A stretch of DNA of 64,000 nt from Pantoea sp. Ap-967 (lineage in GTDB: Bacteria > Pseudomonadota > Gammaproteobacteria > Pseudomonadales > Pseudomonadaceae), in NCBI RefSeq assembly GCF_011752565.1, contig NZ_VWXK01000001.1:124001-188000 (forward strand), written 5' to 3'. The notes under the pieces were generated by a model, which saw only the letters and a program-made list of their open reading frames with translations, made no database searches and was not told the origin of the DNA. Below, one piece after another: positions 9,348 through 17,300 of the stretch; position 1 is the stretch's first letter, and every line of letters begins with the position of its first letter. The position numbers were made by a program, and so were the translations under genes.

Positions 9348-10325
9348 ATGATCTCAAGACGTAGTGTTCTGCGTGCCGTGCCGGTACTTGCAGGTTTGGC
9401 CATCCTCGCCCCACGCTTTGCGTTAGCGGAAATTACCCGTCGCCTGAGTTACACACCCAGTCTGCATAAAGTGCCGCCGCTGGCATGCGACTGCCATGTT
9501 CATGTTTTCGACCCAGACCGCTTCCCTTACTCCGAGTCTCGCAGCTATCTGCCGGATAAATCTCCGGTAAGCATTCTGGAACAACATCTGCAAGCGCTTG
9601 GAGTGGACCGAGTTGTCATCGTTCAGCCCAGTCCTTACGGCACAGACAATCGCTGCTTGCTTGATGCGCTGGACCAGCTCGGGACGAAGCGGGCACGAGG
9701 CGTTGCCGTTATTGATGACGGACTCAGTGAGCAACAACTTCGCATCATGCATGCTGCTGGAGTCCGCGGCGTAAGGGTGAACCTTGAGGTCAAAGGAAAC
9801 GCTGATCTCGATACGGTCAAAAAAAATCTGGTACACCTGGCCGCGAAAATTTCAAACTTGAACTGGCACATCCAGATGTACGCAAATCTGGAAACCATCA
9901 AAGCACTGGCCAGCACCTTACGAGAACTGCCAGTGGACTTTGTGTTTGATCACTATGGACACCTGGATGCAGCTAAGGGCCCCGATCAGGAAGGCTATGC
10001 GGAAATGCTCTCTCTTCTCAAGGGCGGACGCATCTATGTGAAATTGTCAGCGCTTTACCGCGTATCTACGCAACCTGACTACTCCGATGTACAACCCTTC
10101 GCCAAAGCCCTTATAGCCGCAAGACCGGATCGCTTGCTCTGGGCGAGCGATTTTCCTCACACCATGCCTCCACCGGGTACAACCCGCAGCAAAGACAAGC
10201 TCGAATATTTCCGAAATGAAGATAACGGACTGGCTTTGAATCTCCTGAACACATGGATTGCTGATTCAGAGATCCTGAACCAGATCCTTGTGAAGAATCC
10301 TGAGCGGCTGTACTGGAATGCATGA
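9348..10325 (+). CDS. Exported amidohydrolase (Tat-like signal), PDC-lactonase-like
   Basis: 325 residues from ATG 9348 (AAGGAAAC upstream); the longer frame from 9285 starts inside the prpF terminator and is rejected. Residues 1-27 (MISRRSVLRAVPVLAGLAIL) have the twin-arginine S-R-R-S-V-L pattern, hydrophobic core and AxA end of a Tat signal, so the metalloenzyme would be folded before export to the periplasm. The mature part has the same motifs as the cytoplasmic paralogue: CDCHVHVFD, GVRGVRVNLEVKG, VFDHYGHLDA, LLWASDFPH. It may convert a lactone or ester outside the inner membrane before uptake by the MFS protein. Confidence 0.85.
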   Translation: MISRRSVLRAVPVLAGLAILAPRFALAEITRRLSYTPSLHKVPPLACDCHVHVFDPDRFPYSESRSYLPDKSPVSILEQHLQALGVDRVVIVQPSPYGTDNRCLLDALDQLGTKRARGVAVIDDGLSEQQLRIMHAAGVRGVRVNLEVKGNADLDTVKKNLVHLAAKISNLNWHIQMYANLETIKALASTLRELPVDFVFDHYGHLDAAKGPDQEGYAEMLSLLKGGRIYVKLSALYRVSTQPDYSDVQPFAKALIAARPDRLLWASDFPHTMPPPGTTRSKDKLEYFRNEDNGLALNLLNTWIADSEILNQILVKNPERLYWNA

Positions 10326-10375
10326 GGCCGAATAGCCTGAGGCGGTATGTTTTAATAATGTCGAGTATTAGTGGG

Positions 10376-10399
10376 CCACCCCGTTCTTAGGGGTGGCAG
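10376..10399. terminator. Hairpin after the exported amidohydrolase
   Basis: Perfect 8-bp inverted repeat (GCCACCCC / GGGGTGGC, 7-base loop), 50 bases past the stop of the amidohydrolase gene. There is no T-run, so it may only weakly terminate or protect the mRNA end. Confidence 0.4.
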
Positions 10400-10411
10400 G
10401 ACCTCTACTAG

Positions 10412-10612
10412 GCAGCGACGGCGACTGATCCAGCCCTGCCTGACGAAGCTCTCGCTGAGAGAGCATCACGCCGCGTTGATCCTCAAAATGAGGAATTTCA
10501 GCAGGTTCAACAGACCCTGCTGGCCAACACTCGTCAGAAAGTGGAAATTCTCGGTGGGGCAAAAAGTGGGGCAAAAAGTGGGGCAAAAATCACTAAACGA
10601 GACAATCGATGA
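10412..10612 (+). pseudogene. Orphan C-terminal gene remnant
   Basis: Between an in-frame TAG at 10409 and a TGA at 10610 there are 66 well-formed codons reading ALPDEALAERASRRVDP, then EEFQQVQQTLLANTRQ and ending in three SGAK-type repeats and a basic tail. It has no usable start codon, and amino-acid composition and base use are those of a real protein end. It points at the tRNA attachment site 50 bases away, where ends of integrases of earlier elements are common; an old integrase or other phage gene tail is possible but not recognised. Confidence 0.4.
10554..10589 (+). repeat. Three tandem 12-bp repeats
   Basis: GTGGGGCAAAAA occurs three times without interruption. In the remnant frame it codes for a repeated Ser-Gly-Ala-Lys-like unit; slippage length variation is likely. 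Confidence 0.9.
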
Positions 10613-10616
10613 GGCA

Positions 10617-10649
10617 TAAAAAAATCCAGTCACCGCTAAGTGACTGGAT
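10617..10649 (-). terminator. Terminator of tRNA-Pro
   Basis: Perfect 10-bp stem (ATCCAGTCAC / GTGACTGGAT, 6-base loop) followed on the minus strand by seven T, directly after the tRNA 3' end. Confidence 0.9.
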
Positions 10650-10663
10650 CTTTTGGAGTTATA

Positions 10664-10710
10664 TGGTCGGGACGGAGTGATTCGAACACTCGACCCCTTG
10701 CACCCCATGC
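10664..10710 (-). tRNA. 3' fragment of tRNA-Pro(GGG): left prophage attachment site
   Basis: Read on the minus strand this is the 3' part of a tRNA: anticodon loop ATGGGGT (anticodon GGG), 3' anticodon strand GCAAG, T-arm GAGTG-TTCGAAT-CACTC, acceptor strand CGTCCCG, then ACCA. The 5' half (acceptor, D-arm) is missing; the sequence right of 10710 does not fold with it (anticodon stem would be CATGC against GCAAG). Such a truncated copy marks the distal att site of an element integrated at a tRNA 3' end. The intact tRNA and the integrase are expected at the other end, outside this window. Confidence 0.85.
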
Positions 10711-10913
10711 ATGCCAAGCCTAGCTAACGGCTTGATAACACAGGATTTCCGGCCCTGCTTTCGCTGCAACGAGGCACAACACGTCCGGACGCATCCTGAT
10801 GAAGTCACTTCAAAAGTCACTGGCCTTAGCCAGCCTGCCTGCGGCGTCCTGCCGACCGTTTCCCTTCCTTTATATACCCGCTCGCCCGCCGAGCTTAAAC
10901 CTGCTCGCCAACC
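10711..10913. other. Prophage left end, no gene seen
   Basis: About 200 bases between the att fragment and the first prophage gene. Reading frames here are out of keeping with phage proteins; no clear hairpin-plus-T terminator for the leftward late transcript was found. Confidence 0.4.
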
Positions 10914-11156
10914 TCAACCAGCCGCGCCTTCAGCAGGCTCCACCCCGGGCGCCCCTTCAAGTTCCGAAAGCGCCCACAGCCTGGCAGCCTCAACCATTTC
11001 CAGCATTTCCACCAGGTCGCCCTCACCCATCACCTGGCGCCGGCGAGCGGCATAGGCCATCTCATTGAGCACAGCCGCCCGGCCATCAGGATCGCTGACC
11101 AGCGAGAAGTGATCGTTGAGCTCGTCGAGCCAGGCCTGCGGTATCCCGGCCATCAT
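10914..11156 (-). CDS. Hypothetical prophage protein
   Basis: 80 residues, starting [17 protein letters not shown]. Acidic, helical, no known motif. It overlaps the stop of the SOS-box gene (ATATGATGG junction), so the two are one transcription unit and are the last genes of the prophage left end. Confidence 0.6.
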   Translation of the reverse strand: MMAGIPQAWLDELNDHFSLVSDPDGRAAVLNEMAYAARRRQVMGEGDLVEMLEMVEAARLWALSELEGAPGVEPAEGAAG

Positions 11157-11446
11157 ATTGTCCTACACCACCACGACTGCGCGTACAGCACACCGTCGAC
11201 CTCCTCGAAACCGGTGATGTTCATCCCCAGCGTGGCCATGCCGTTGACGCAGGCGTCGTGCAGCCGCGGGATGATGTCGCCGCTTGGGGTCGGGTTGAAC
11301 ACCCAGGCCTCGATGCATGGGCGGCCGAGTACCTTGCTGTTGCCATACTCGATGTGCACGTCGGCCCGCAGCGGCTGGACCTTGCTTAGCTTTTCAGCAG
11401 GGATGGCAACGCCGCGCTCGCGGCGGCGGACGAGAAGGAAATACAT
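11153..11446 (-). CDS. Hypothetical protein under a LexA box
   Basis: 97 residues ([20 protein letters not shown]...). Not recognised; a small globular protein with several Trp/Tyr near the end ([10 protein letters not shown]). The start codon is 12 bases from a perfect SOS operator, so transcription must be DNA-damage controlled, independent of the phage late promoter. In other temperate phages LexA-controlled genes at this kind of place encode antirepressors (Tum) or SOS modulators; that role here is only a hypothesis. Confidence 0.65.
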   Translation of the reverse strand: MYFLLVRRRERGVAIPAEKLSKVQPLRADVHIEYGNSKVLGRPCIEAWVFNPTPSGDIIPRLHDACVNGMATLGMNITGFEEVDGVLYAQSWWCRTI

Positions 11447-11458
11447 GGCGCACCAATA

Positions 11459-11474
11459 CTGTATATAGATACAG
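11459..11474. promoter_or_regulatory. LexA (SOS) box
   Basis: CTGTATATAGATACAG matches the gamma-proteobacterial LexA consensus CTG-N10-CAG with an AT-alternating centre; it lies in a 9-bp-arm inverted repeat (11456-11477). It is immediately upstream of the gene starting at 11446. Confidence 0.88.
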
Positions 11475-11521
11475 TATCGTATCGGACTAGCGCACCACCA
11501 GGCAATCGCCGCTCAGCGGTA

Positions 11522-11746
11522 TCAGTGGAGAGGCGGCAGGTCCTTGCCGCGAGCCTTAGCCATGACACGCAGCTGGTAATCGGATACTGCCTGGAAAAGC
11601 GACTCGGCCAAGAGGCGAAGGCGCTCCACCTCTTCCTGTGGCTGGCCCGCCGCCTCGGCCTCATGGTACCGCCGCATGGCATCGACAGCCTGCTGGATCA
11701 GCGGCTCGCCGGCTTCGACCATTCCGATGAAAGTGCGCTTCTCCAC
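11522..11746 (-). CDS. Hypothetical small helical protein
   Basis: 74 residues, mostly charged helix (EAGEPLIQQAVDAMRRYHEA). Found between the lysis genes and the SOS gene; 13 bases after the Rz stop. No motif recognised. Confidence 0.6.
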   Translation of the reverse strand: MEKRTFIGMVEAGEPLIQQAVDAMRRYHEAEAAGQPQEEVERLRLLAESLFQAVSDYQLRVMAKARGKDLPPLH

Positions 11747-11759
11747 GGCTATGCCCCGA

Positions 11760-12275
11760 TCACTTGGTCAGAGCATTATAGGACGCCTCGCAGAGCTGGC
11801 CGGCTACTCGGGCTTGGTCATAAGCCTTCGCCAGCTCTCCCGCTCGTTCATCAGCCCGTGCGAGCAGGTCGGAGAGCACCATTGCGGCGCGGGTGGCTGC
11901 CTGGCCTCGGGCGACAGCGGCGGTATCCGTGCCGGGGCAACTGACGGTGGCGGCGAGCTTTCCGGCTTCGTCGCGCAGCCGCTGGCGAGCAGTATCGGCA
12001 CCAGCAGCGCCAGCATCAGCAATCGTTCGTTCTTCCTGGGCATGGGCTCTTGCCTCCTCCTGCGCCTGAGCGCGTCGTTGTTCTTCCTGGCGGGCGCCAC
12101 GCTCACCAATCACCTCGGCCAGGCGGTCGCCGCTGTCTCGTTCTGCTGATGCCTGGGCGGCGTCGGCCCGCTCCACTGCTCGGCCGTGCTGGTACACGCC
12201 CCAGTAGGATGCGAGCAGAAGCAGGAGCCCTAGACTGCGCAGCGGCGCGCCATATCTCACTACCAGTTGTTCCAT
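11760..12275 (-). CDS. Rz-like inner-membrane spanin (i-spanin)
   Basis: 171 residues from ATG 12275 (GGGAGG site 4 bases upstream). One N-terminal membrane helix (LRSLGLLLLLASYWGVYQHG) is followed by a long charged coiled coil (ERADAAQASAERDSGDRLAE and on), the DUF2514/Rz plan. Spanins join inner and outer membranes and disrupt the latter in the last step of lysis. It lies after the endolysin and encloses an Rz1-type lipoprotein gene in another frame. Confidence 0.8.
   Translation of the reverse strand: MEQLVVRYGAPLRSLGLLLLLASYWGVYQHGRAVERADAAQASAERDSGDRLAEVIGERGARQEEQRRAQAQEEARAHAQEERTIADAGAAGADTARQRLRDEAGKLAATVSCPGTDTAAVARGQAATRAAMVLSDLLARADERAGELAKAYDQARVAGQLCEASYNALTK
11804..12043 (-). 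CDS. Rz1-like outer-membrane lipoprotein spanin, nested in Rz
   Basis: 79 residues entirely inside the Rz gene in another frame. ATG 12043 has a GGAGGAGG site 9 bases upstream. The signal LLMLALLVPILLASGC carries a lipobox with Cys 23 as the likely lipid-modified residue; the mature part is proline-rich (SSPPPSVAPARIPPLSP), as in lambda Rz1. Nested Rz/Rz1 pairs are known from lambda; here it confirms the identity of the outer frame. Confidence 0.85.
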   Translation of the reverse strand: MPRKNERLLMLALLVPILLASGCATKPESSPPPSVAPARIPPLSPEARQPPAPQWCSPTCSHGLMNERESWRRLMTKPE

Positions 12276-12577
12276 GCTGCCTCCCATTCGGGCAGATCGA
12301 CCGTCTGGCCAGCCAAGGCGTGGGTGCTGTCGACCAGGTACTGGATGCGCCCGTCAGTGACGAACGAGTGGCAGACAGTCTCCTTGCTGCCCAGCCGGTA
12401 CCGAGACAGAACGGACGGGGTAAAGGTGGGCGCCTCAGCATTGCCGTTGTAGCCCCAGCGCGGGCCGTTGCCCGCTCCTACGTTCAGGCTATGCGGAGGC
12501 TTGCACCCATTGCAGAAGAACCAGAGCGAGCCATCCTCGGCCTGGCCCAGGCAGCGGCCGATCGTCTTGATCGTCAT
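12260..12577 (-). CDS. DUF6527-like phage protein
   Basis: 105 residues from ATG 12577, overlapping the endolysin stop by 4 bases (ATGA type). WFFCNGCKPPHSLNV and TFTPSVLSRY are features of small phage proteins near lysis genes, with one C-x2-C pair that may bind metal. Role unknown. Confidence 0.7.
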   Translation of the reverse strand: MTIKTIGRCLGQAEDGSLWFFCNGCKPPHSLNVGAGNGPRWGYNGNAEAPTFTPSVLSRYRLGSKETVCHSFVTDGRIQYLVDSTHALAGQTVDLPEWEAAWNNW

Positions 12578-13062
12578 GCCAGCACCCCGCCTAACTTGCG
12601 CCACTGCGCCAGCAGCTTCTCCAGCTGGTGCGGGTTTTGGCCGTAAGCGTTGCCCGGGAAGCTGGCCCAGATGTTCGAGCACTTGGCGATGGCCTGCTGA
12701 ATACGCCCAGCCTTGATGTCGTCCAGCGCACGGCACTCGCGGACCTGTTGCAGGGCCACACGATCCTGGTTCTCTGGCGTGAAGCCACCCTGCAGGCGAA
12801 GGCTGACTCGGTAGGCGTCCCAGTACCGCTCAAGCAACTGGTACCGCCCAGCCGCCGTGCTGGTGACCGGCTTGCCGTTGATAGGGAAAGTCAGCTTGCG
12901 CCGCGGGTGATCCTGGTAGCCGGTGAACAGGCCGCGCCCGTAGAGCACGTTGTAGCCGTCATCGCTGCCCGCCACGGGCGAAGTGCCCTCTGAAAAGGCG
13001 ATCAGATCCAGGAAGCGGAGCACATTGGCCCCGCCGGCCTGGACCTCGTTAAGTCGAGCCAT
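12574..13062 (-). CDS. Endolysin, lambda R-type transglycosylase (GH104)
   Basis: 162 residues, close to lambda gpR length. FLDLIAFSEGTSP contains the catalytic Glu of this family; YNVLYGRGLFTGYQDHP and the TSTAAGRYQLLERYWD motif follow. It cleaves the glycan chain of peptidoglycan once holin lets it through. No signal peptide or SAR helix is seen, so a holin is required; candidates are the small membrane proteins at 42-44 kb. Confidence 0.88.
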   Translation of the reverse strand: MARLNEVQAGGANVLRFLDLIAFSEGTSPVAGSDDGYNVLYGRGLFTGYQDHPRRKLTFPINGKPVTSTAAGRYQLLERYWDAYRVSLRLQGGFTPENQDRVALQQVRECRALDDIKAGRIQQAIAKCSNIWASFPGNAYGQNPHQLEKLLAQWRKLGGVLA

Positions 13063-13132
13063 TGGATTCTCCAGGCAAAAAGAAGCCCGCGCTAGGCGGG
13101 CCTGGGTGGTCTCTAGCGGAATCAGGGTCTGC

Positions 13133-13351
13133 CTATTCCGGTGCCTGCTCTTCCACAGGCTCGGCTGGGTCAGCCACGGTGATGTCCACCTTGGCGGTGT
13201 ACTCCTTCAGCACCTGGGCGATGTAGACCTGGGCCGATGGGAACTGCGCCAGGATCTCACGAGCGCGGGCGTCTGCCTGCTCCTGCGTGGCATAACGGAT
13301 CTTGTTGGCTACGTCGAAGTCATTGTTCATATTGACGGCGATAAATGGCAT
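13133..13351 (-). CDS. Hypothetical protein
   Basis: 72 residues from ATG 13351, behind a GGAGGG site; an in-frame start at 13390 lacks a site. Starts MPFIAVNMNNDFDVANKIRY; acidic Glu/Pro tail. Located between tail-tip genes and endolysin. Confidence 0.6.
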   Translation of the reverse strand: MPFIAVNMNNDFDVANKIRYATQEQADARAREILAQFPSAQVYIAQVLKEYTAKVDITVADPAEPVEEQAPE

Positions 13352-13373
13352 ATCGTTGCCCTCCAGGGCTAAG

Positions 13374-14048
13374 TTAGTGTCCGCTGACATCTATACACAT
13401 TAAAGTTGGGGGTTGCATTGCAGGCGAAGCAGGCGGCGGCGGAACTCCACCGCCACCCACAGGCCGAGAGAGTATGGGGCTTTCACCAACACCGTATGTT
13501 GTTGGGCCAACTGTCACACCGTATGAAAACATTACCATATACGGTATTCCGGCCTGAGCAGCACCAACGATCCGCTTGGGAAAATTACCAATTCCAGCTG
13601 CGTAATTTGCCGATGGCCCAGGCCAGTTCTTCGTCACTCCATTGCCAGCTCCGCGAACGATATCAACTGGCCGCAAAATTTTTGCGCCAGAGTCATAGGT
13701 TAGAGTTCCGGCAGAGTTGAAGGTTTGAAAACCGTCATTAGTAAATGGCATATCTTGGTCGGCATATGCGTAAATCCTTATAACTGCAGTGGTCGAGCAC
13801 CTGAACCTCCAAGTGGTGCCCACCTTTGACATAAGGGCAATGAAGATCGGGGTATCGCACGCGAAGAAGACCGCGCCAACGTGGGCGGCAATCCCAACGT
13901 CGAAGTAATACGGCGTTGCAACGAAGGGCGTGCTCAACGTCCCGAACGGGCCCGCGAAGTCCTGGCGATGAGCAATCGTTGATAGCCGAAAGTCAGAGTC
14001 GATCTGGAATAGGCCATTATCAAATACAGACTGGAAGCCAATCGTCAT
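13374..14048 (-). CDS. Putative tail-tip/receptor-binding accessory protein
   Basis: 224 residues from ATG 14048, overlapping the previous stop (TAATG). The first half repeats a beta-rich domain; near residue 105 comes NDGFQTFNSAGTLTYDSGAK, the same motif that begins the neighbouring 104-residue protein. The chain ends in a Pro-rich linker and MQPPTLMCIDVSGH. Directly after gpJ, such genes encode distal tail parts that tune host recognition. The inner copy of the start motif suggests that an extra domain was added in front of an ancestral gene. Confidence 0.6.
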   Translation of the reverse strand: MTIGFQSVFDNGLFQIDSDFRLSTIAHRQDFAGPFGTLSTPFVATPYYFDVGIAAHVGAVFFACDTPIFIALMSKVGTTWRFRCSTTAVIRIYAYADQDMPFTNDGFQTFNSAGTLTYDSGAKILRPVDIVRGAGNGVTKNWPGPSANYAAGIGNFPKRIVGAAQAGIPYMVMFSYGVTVGPTTYGVGESPILSRPVGGGGVPPPPASPAMQPPTLMCIDVSGH

Positions 14049-14362
14049 TAGAATGTTCCTACCCAGATGACTACGGATCGCCTTGGCACATTCGCCCCCT
14101 GAAAGACCCAATCCACAAATCCCCACGACACAGTAGTTCCACTGATCGACACATTTGGGTAGGCGTAGAGATTCGACAAATCAATATCCGCAGAGTTGTC
14201 AGACACAAAAAAGAATGGCTCGCCACCAATACCTAAGTTTGGGACTGAGACAGCTCCATCAGCTGTCCCTGTCTCAAAGGCATAAGTGATACGCGCAGCC
14301 CTGCTCGTCGCGTCCAGCGACAACTGTCCTGAAGCATTGAACGTTTGAAAACCTTGCGGCAT
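14048..14362 (-). CDS. Putative tail-tip accessory protein
   Basis: 104 residues starting MPQGFQTFNASGQLSLD, a beginning shared by many small Pseudomonas phage proteins encoded after the tail fibre. Beta-rich, no enzyme motif. Its ATG overlaps the TGA of the gpJ gene (TGATG), so translation is coupled. Confidence 0.65.
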   Translation of the reverse strand: MPQGFQTFNASGQLSLDATSRAARITYAFETGTADGAVSVPNLGIGGEPFFFVSDNSADIDLSNLYAYPNVSISGTTVSWGFVDWVFQGANVPRRSVVIWVGTF

Positions 14363-17300
14363 CACCAAATCCCCATTCTGACCCTTACCACGTTATCAAC
14401 GATTACGGTGATTCCGGCCTGGTTCATCACAGTGTATGTATTCACCCTGGTCGGGTGCCGCACTGCAATAGTCCCGTCGGAGAAGTTAACGGTAGTTACA
14501 GGGCCTCCCCAAGTAGTGAGCTGAGCGGAAGTTAGATAACTTCCCACAATCCCGTTTTGGATGGTTGCTTTCGAGATAAAGGCTTCATTGATGAACACTT
14601 GCCCGTTTTGGATTGCAAACGGGCTCACGAAGCCGTTGTTGGTCGGGTTGAGCACGGTGAAGCGGTCAGCAATCACCGAGAAGACCGATTGCAGCACTCC
14701 GTTGTTGTTCTCGATGCCCGTGCCGAAGCCGGCGGCCACGTACTGGTTGCCGTTGACGACCTGGAGCTTCACCGAGTAAGACGCGGTGATCTTGCCGTTG
14801 AGCGTGCTCTGGGCCGTGCTGATCTGCTGCACCGAGGCGTTGGTGGTGCCCAAATTGCTCTGGACAGTATCCACACGCTGACCCAGCACCGTATCACCGC
14901 TGGACCTGGCCGTGGCCTCGCTTTGGATAGCCGCATTGGCATCCCCAACAGAGGCATACAATCCGTCGATGCGCTTCGACTCCGCAGTGAGCGTTGCGCC
15001 CTGCTGCGTTACAACACTGTCGAGGCTGGATACCGCTTGCGCCGAGGCAGCCGCCGATCGCCTTCCCACTGCGATGTAGGCGATGTCGATTTCACCGGTC
15101 GTGTCGGCCGAGTTCATCATATCCAGGCGGATGGCATACATGTTCTTGCCGTTCCATCCGGCATGGCCGGAGAGATCGATTTCAATGTCCTGCCAATCCG
15201 TAGTCGTCGTGCTGATGGCCCAGGCCACGCGCCGGGCTTCTGCCAGTCCGCCGTCTTCGTTCGCCCAGTACATCTGCGCCCCGGACCGCGTAGTGTTGCG
15301 CCGACGCAGCCGGATGCGCAGGTACGGGTTCTGCGCCCCCGAAACGGTAGGGGTGAAGTTGCACTGCAGGTTGGGGTTCTTGGTCACCGTGGCGAAGAGC
15401 GGCCCAGCAGCGATAGTGCCACCCGTTGCGGTTGCCACCCAGCCCCTGGTGGAGTTCGTAAACTCCCAGGTCATCCCGGCAACGAACGGCTGAGCCGCGC
15501 CGATGCTGTTCTTGAGCTGGGTGATGTCGGTGCTCTGGCTGGTGATCGTGCCCTCAGCAGTGCTTACCCGGTTGGTCAGCGAGTTGACCGCCGAGGCCTC
15601 AGCCTTCGTCGCCACCTGGCTGAGCGCATTGGCAGCCGCAGCCGCCGCATCAGTGGCCACCTTGTCCGTCACGGCGACCCAGGCGGTGCCGCTCCAGCGC
15701 TTCGGCGTGTTGGCGTTGCCAGTGGTGTCGATCCACAGGTTTTGCGCGAGACGCTTGTCTGCGGCCGGAGCGGTTGAGCCGTAGATGACTTCCCCCTTCG
15801 CGCCCGCTGCTGTAGCGGCGGCCTGGGCCGCCTGCTGCGCAGCTGTCACATTCTGGTTGGTCGTGGTCAGGCTGTTTTCCAGACTGGTGGTCCTCCCGGC
15901 CACGCTGGATAGAGTTGAGCCTTGCTGGTCTACGGTTGAGGTAAGGCTCTGCACGGCAGCCGAGTTCGCGCTGTTGTTCACCGCGTTGACTTGGCCGTTG
16001 TCTCGCCACCCGGTGGCACGCGCCCCATACTCAAACTGGGGCCGCGCCATTTCCACGTATCCCGCGGTAACCGCGCCGGTTGCGCTGTAGACACGCAGGT
16101 AGACGTAGCAAGTCACCGCCCCTGCAGGCGCGACGGCACTGAACTGCTCACGCTTGCCTGCTGCGGTAATGGTAAACATCACCGAGTTAGGGGCGCTGAT
16201 CACGGTGCCTGCCGCGTTGATCCACTGAATGAAGAACCTGAGCCCCAGGCCAGCGGTGCCGCGAAGATAGACAGAGGTCGCAACGGTTTGACCTTCGGCG
16301 ACCATTGGCCGGCGGTCTTTCGTGCCTCCAGTTGGACGCAGCGATTTATAGGGCGTGCCCGTACCCACGCTGGAAACCTCAACACGTACCGCCTTCTCCC
16401 CTGCGTTCAGCCATGAGGTAACCAGCGATTCGACGCTGGTCGCCGGCCCTTCCGTGGCCCAGCCATCAGCAATGTCGGTCCCCGTTCCTGCTTTGGTGAA
16501 CGTGGGGTTGTAGAACAGATTCTCGCCGCCGACATCCCCGATCGAGTTGTTCAGGTCGGTGATTTGCCCAGAGGCAGCGGTCAGCCCGGTTTCGGTAGCA
16601 GTGACACGGCCAGCCAGCGCCGTTGTCGCCGAGGCGTTGGCGGCAACGTCGGCGCCAGCAAGCTGGCCGTTGTCTCGCCACCCTGTCGCGATTCGCCCGA
16701 TTTCAAACTGGGCGCGGTCTATCTCAACGACCGCATCCTGCGGAGTCGATGAGGCACCGAAGACGCGGAAGATCACGGGACACGCCACTGTGCCCGCCGG
16801 CATCTCCCGGCCCTCGAACACCAAGCGCTGCCACTCTCCCGTAGCGACGATGTTTCCTGGGGTCTGGGTGACGATGGTCGTGCCTGCGGCGTTTCTCGGC
16901 TGGAGATACCAGCGGATCAGGCAGCCAGCGGTCACCTTCACATAGATCGAAACGCTCACGAACTGGCCGGCGCTCACCGTTGGAAACTTCGGTGAATGGT
17001 AGGTATCCAGGTATCGCGAAGCGTTGTCGATGCCGGAAACATCGTAGCGCTGGGCCTTGCCACTCGGGTCAAGCGTCGACGCCACAAGCGAGGCTGTGCG
17101 AGTCACACCGGCAGGCGTGCCAGTGGTCCACCCATCTGCCAAGCCGGCAGTTGAGCCTACCCGCTCGAACGACGGGTTGTAGAACAGGTTCTCGCCTCCA
17201 GCCTGGGCCAGCGAAGCGTTGATGCTGGTCAGCGCCTGGCCATTGGCCGTGATGGCAGCCCCCTGCTGTTCCACGGTGTTGGTCAGGGACTGGACAGTCG

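Noticed and set aside
10371..10619. Reading the 10.4-10.6 kb frame as a complete 82-residue gene starting MGHPVL
   Set aside because: That frame begins in the amidohydrolase hairpin and gives an atypical peptide; another frame reads as a normal protein end.
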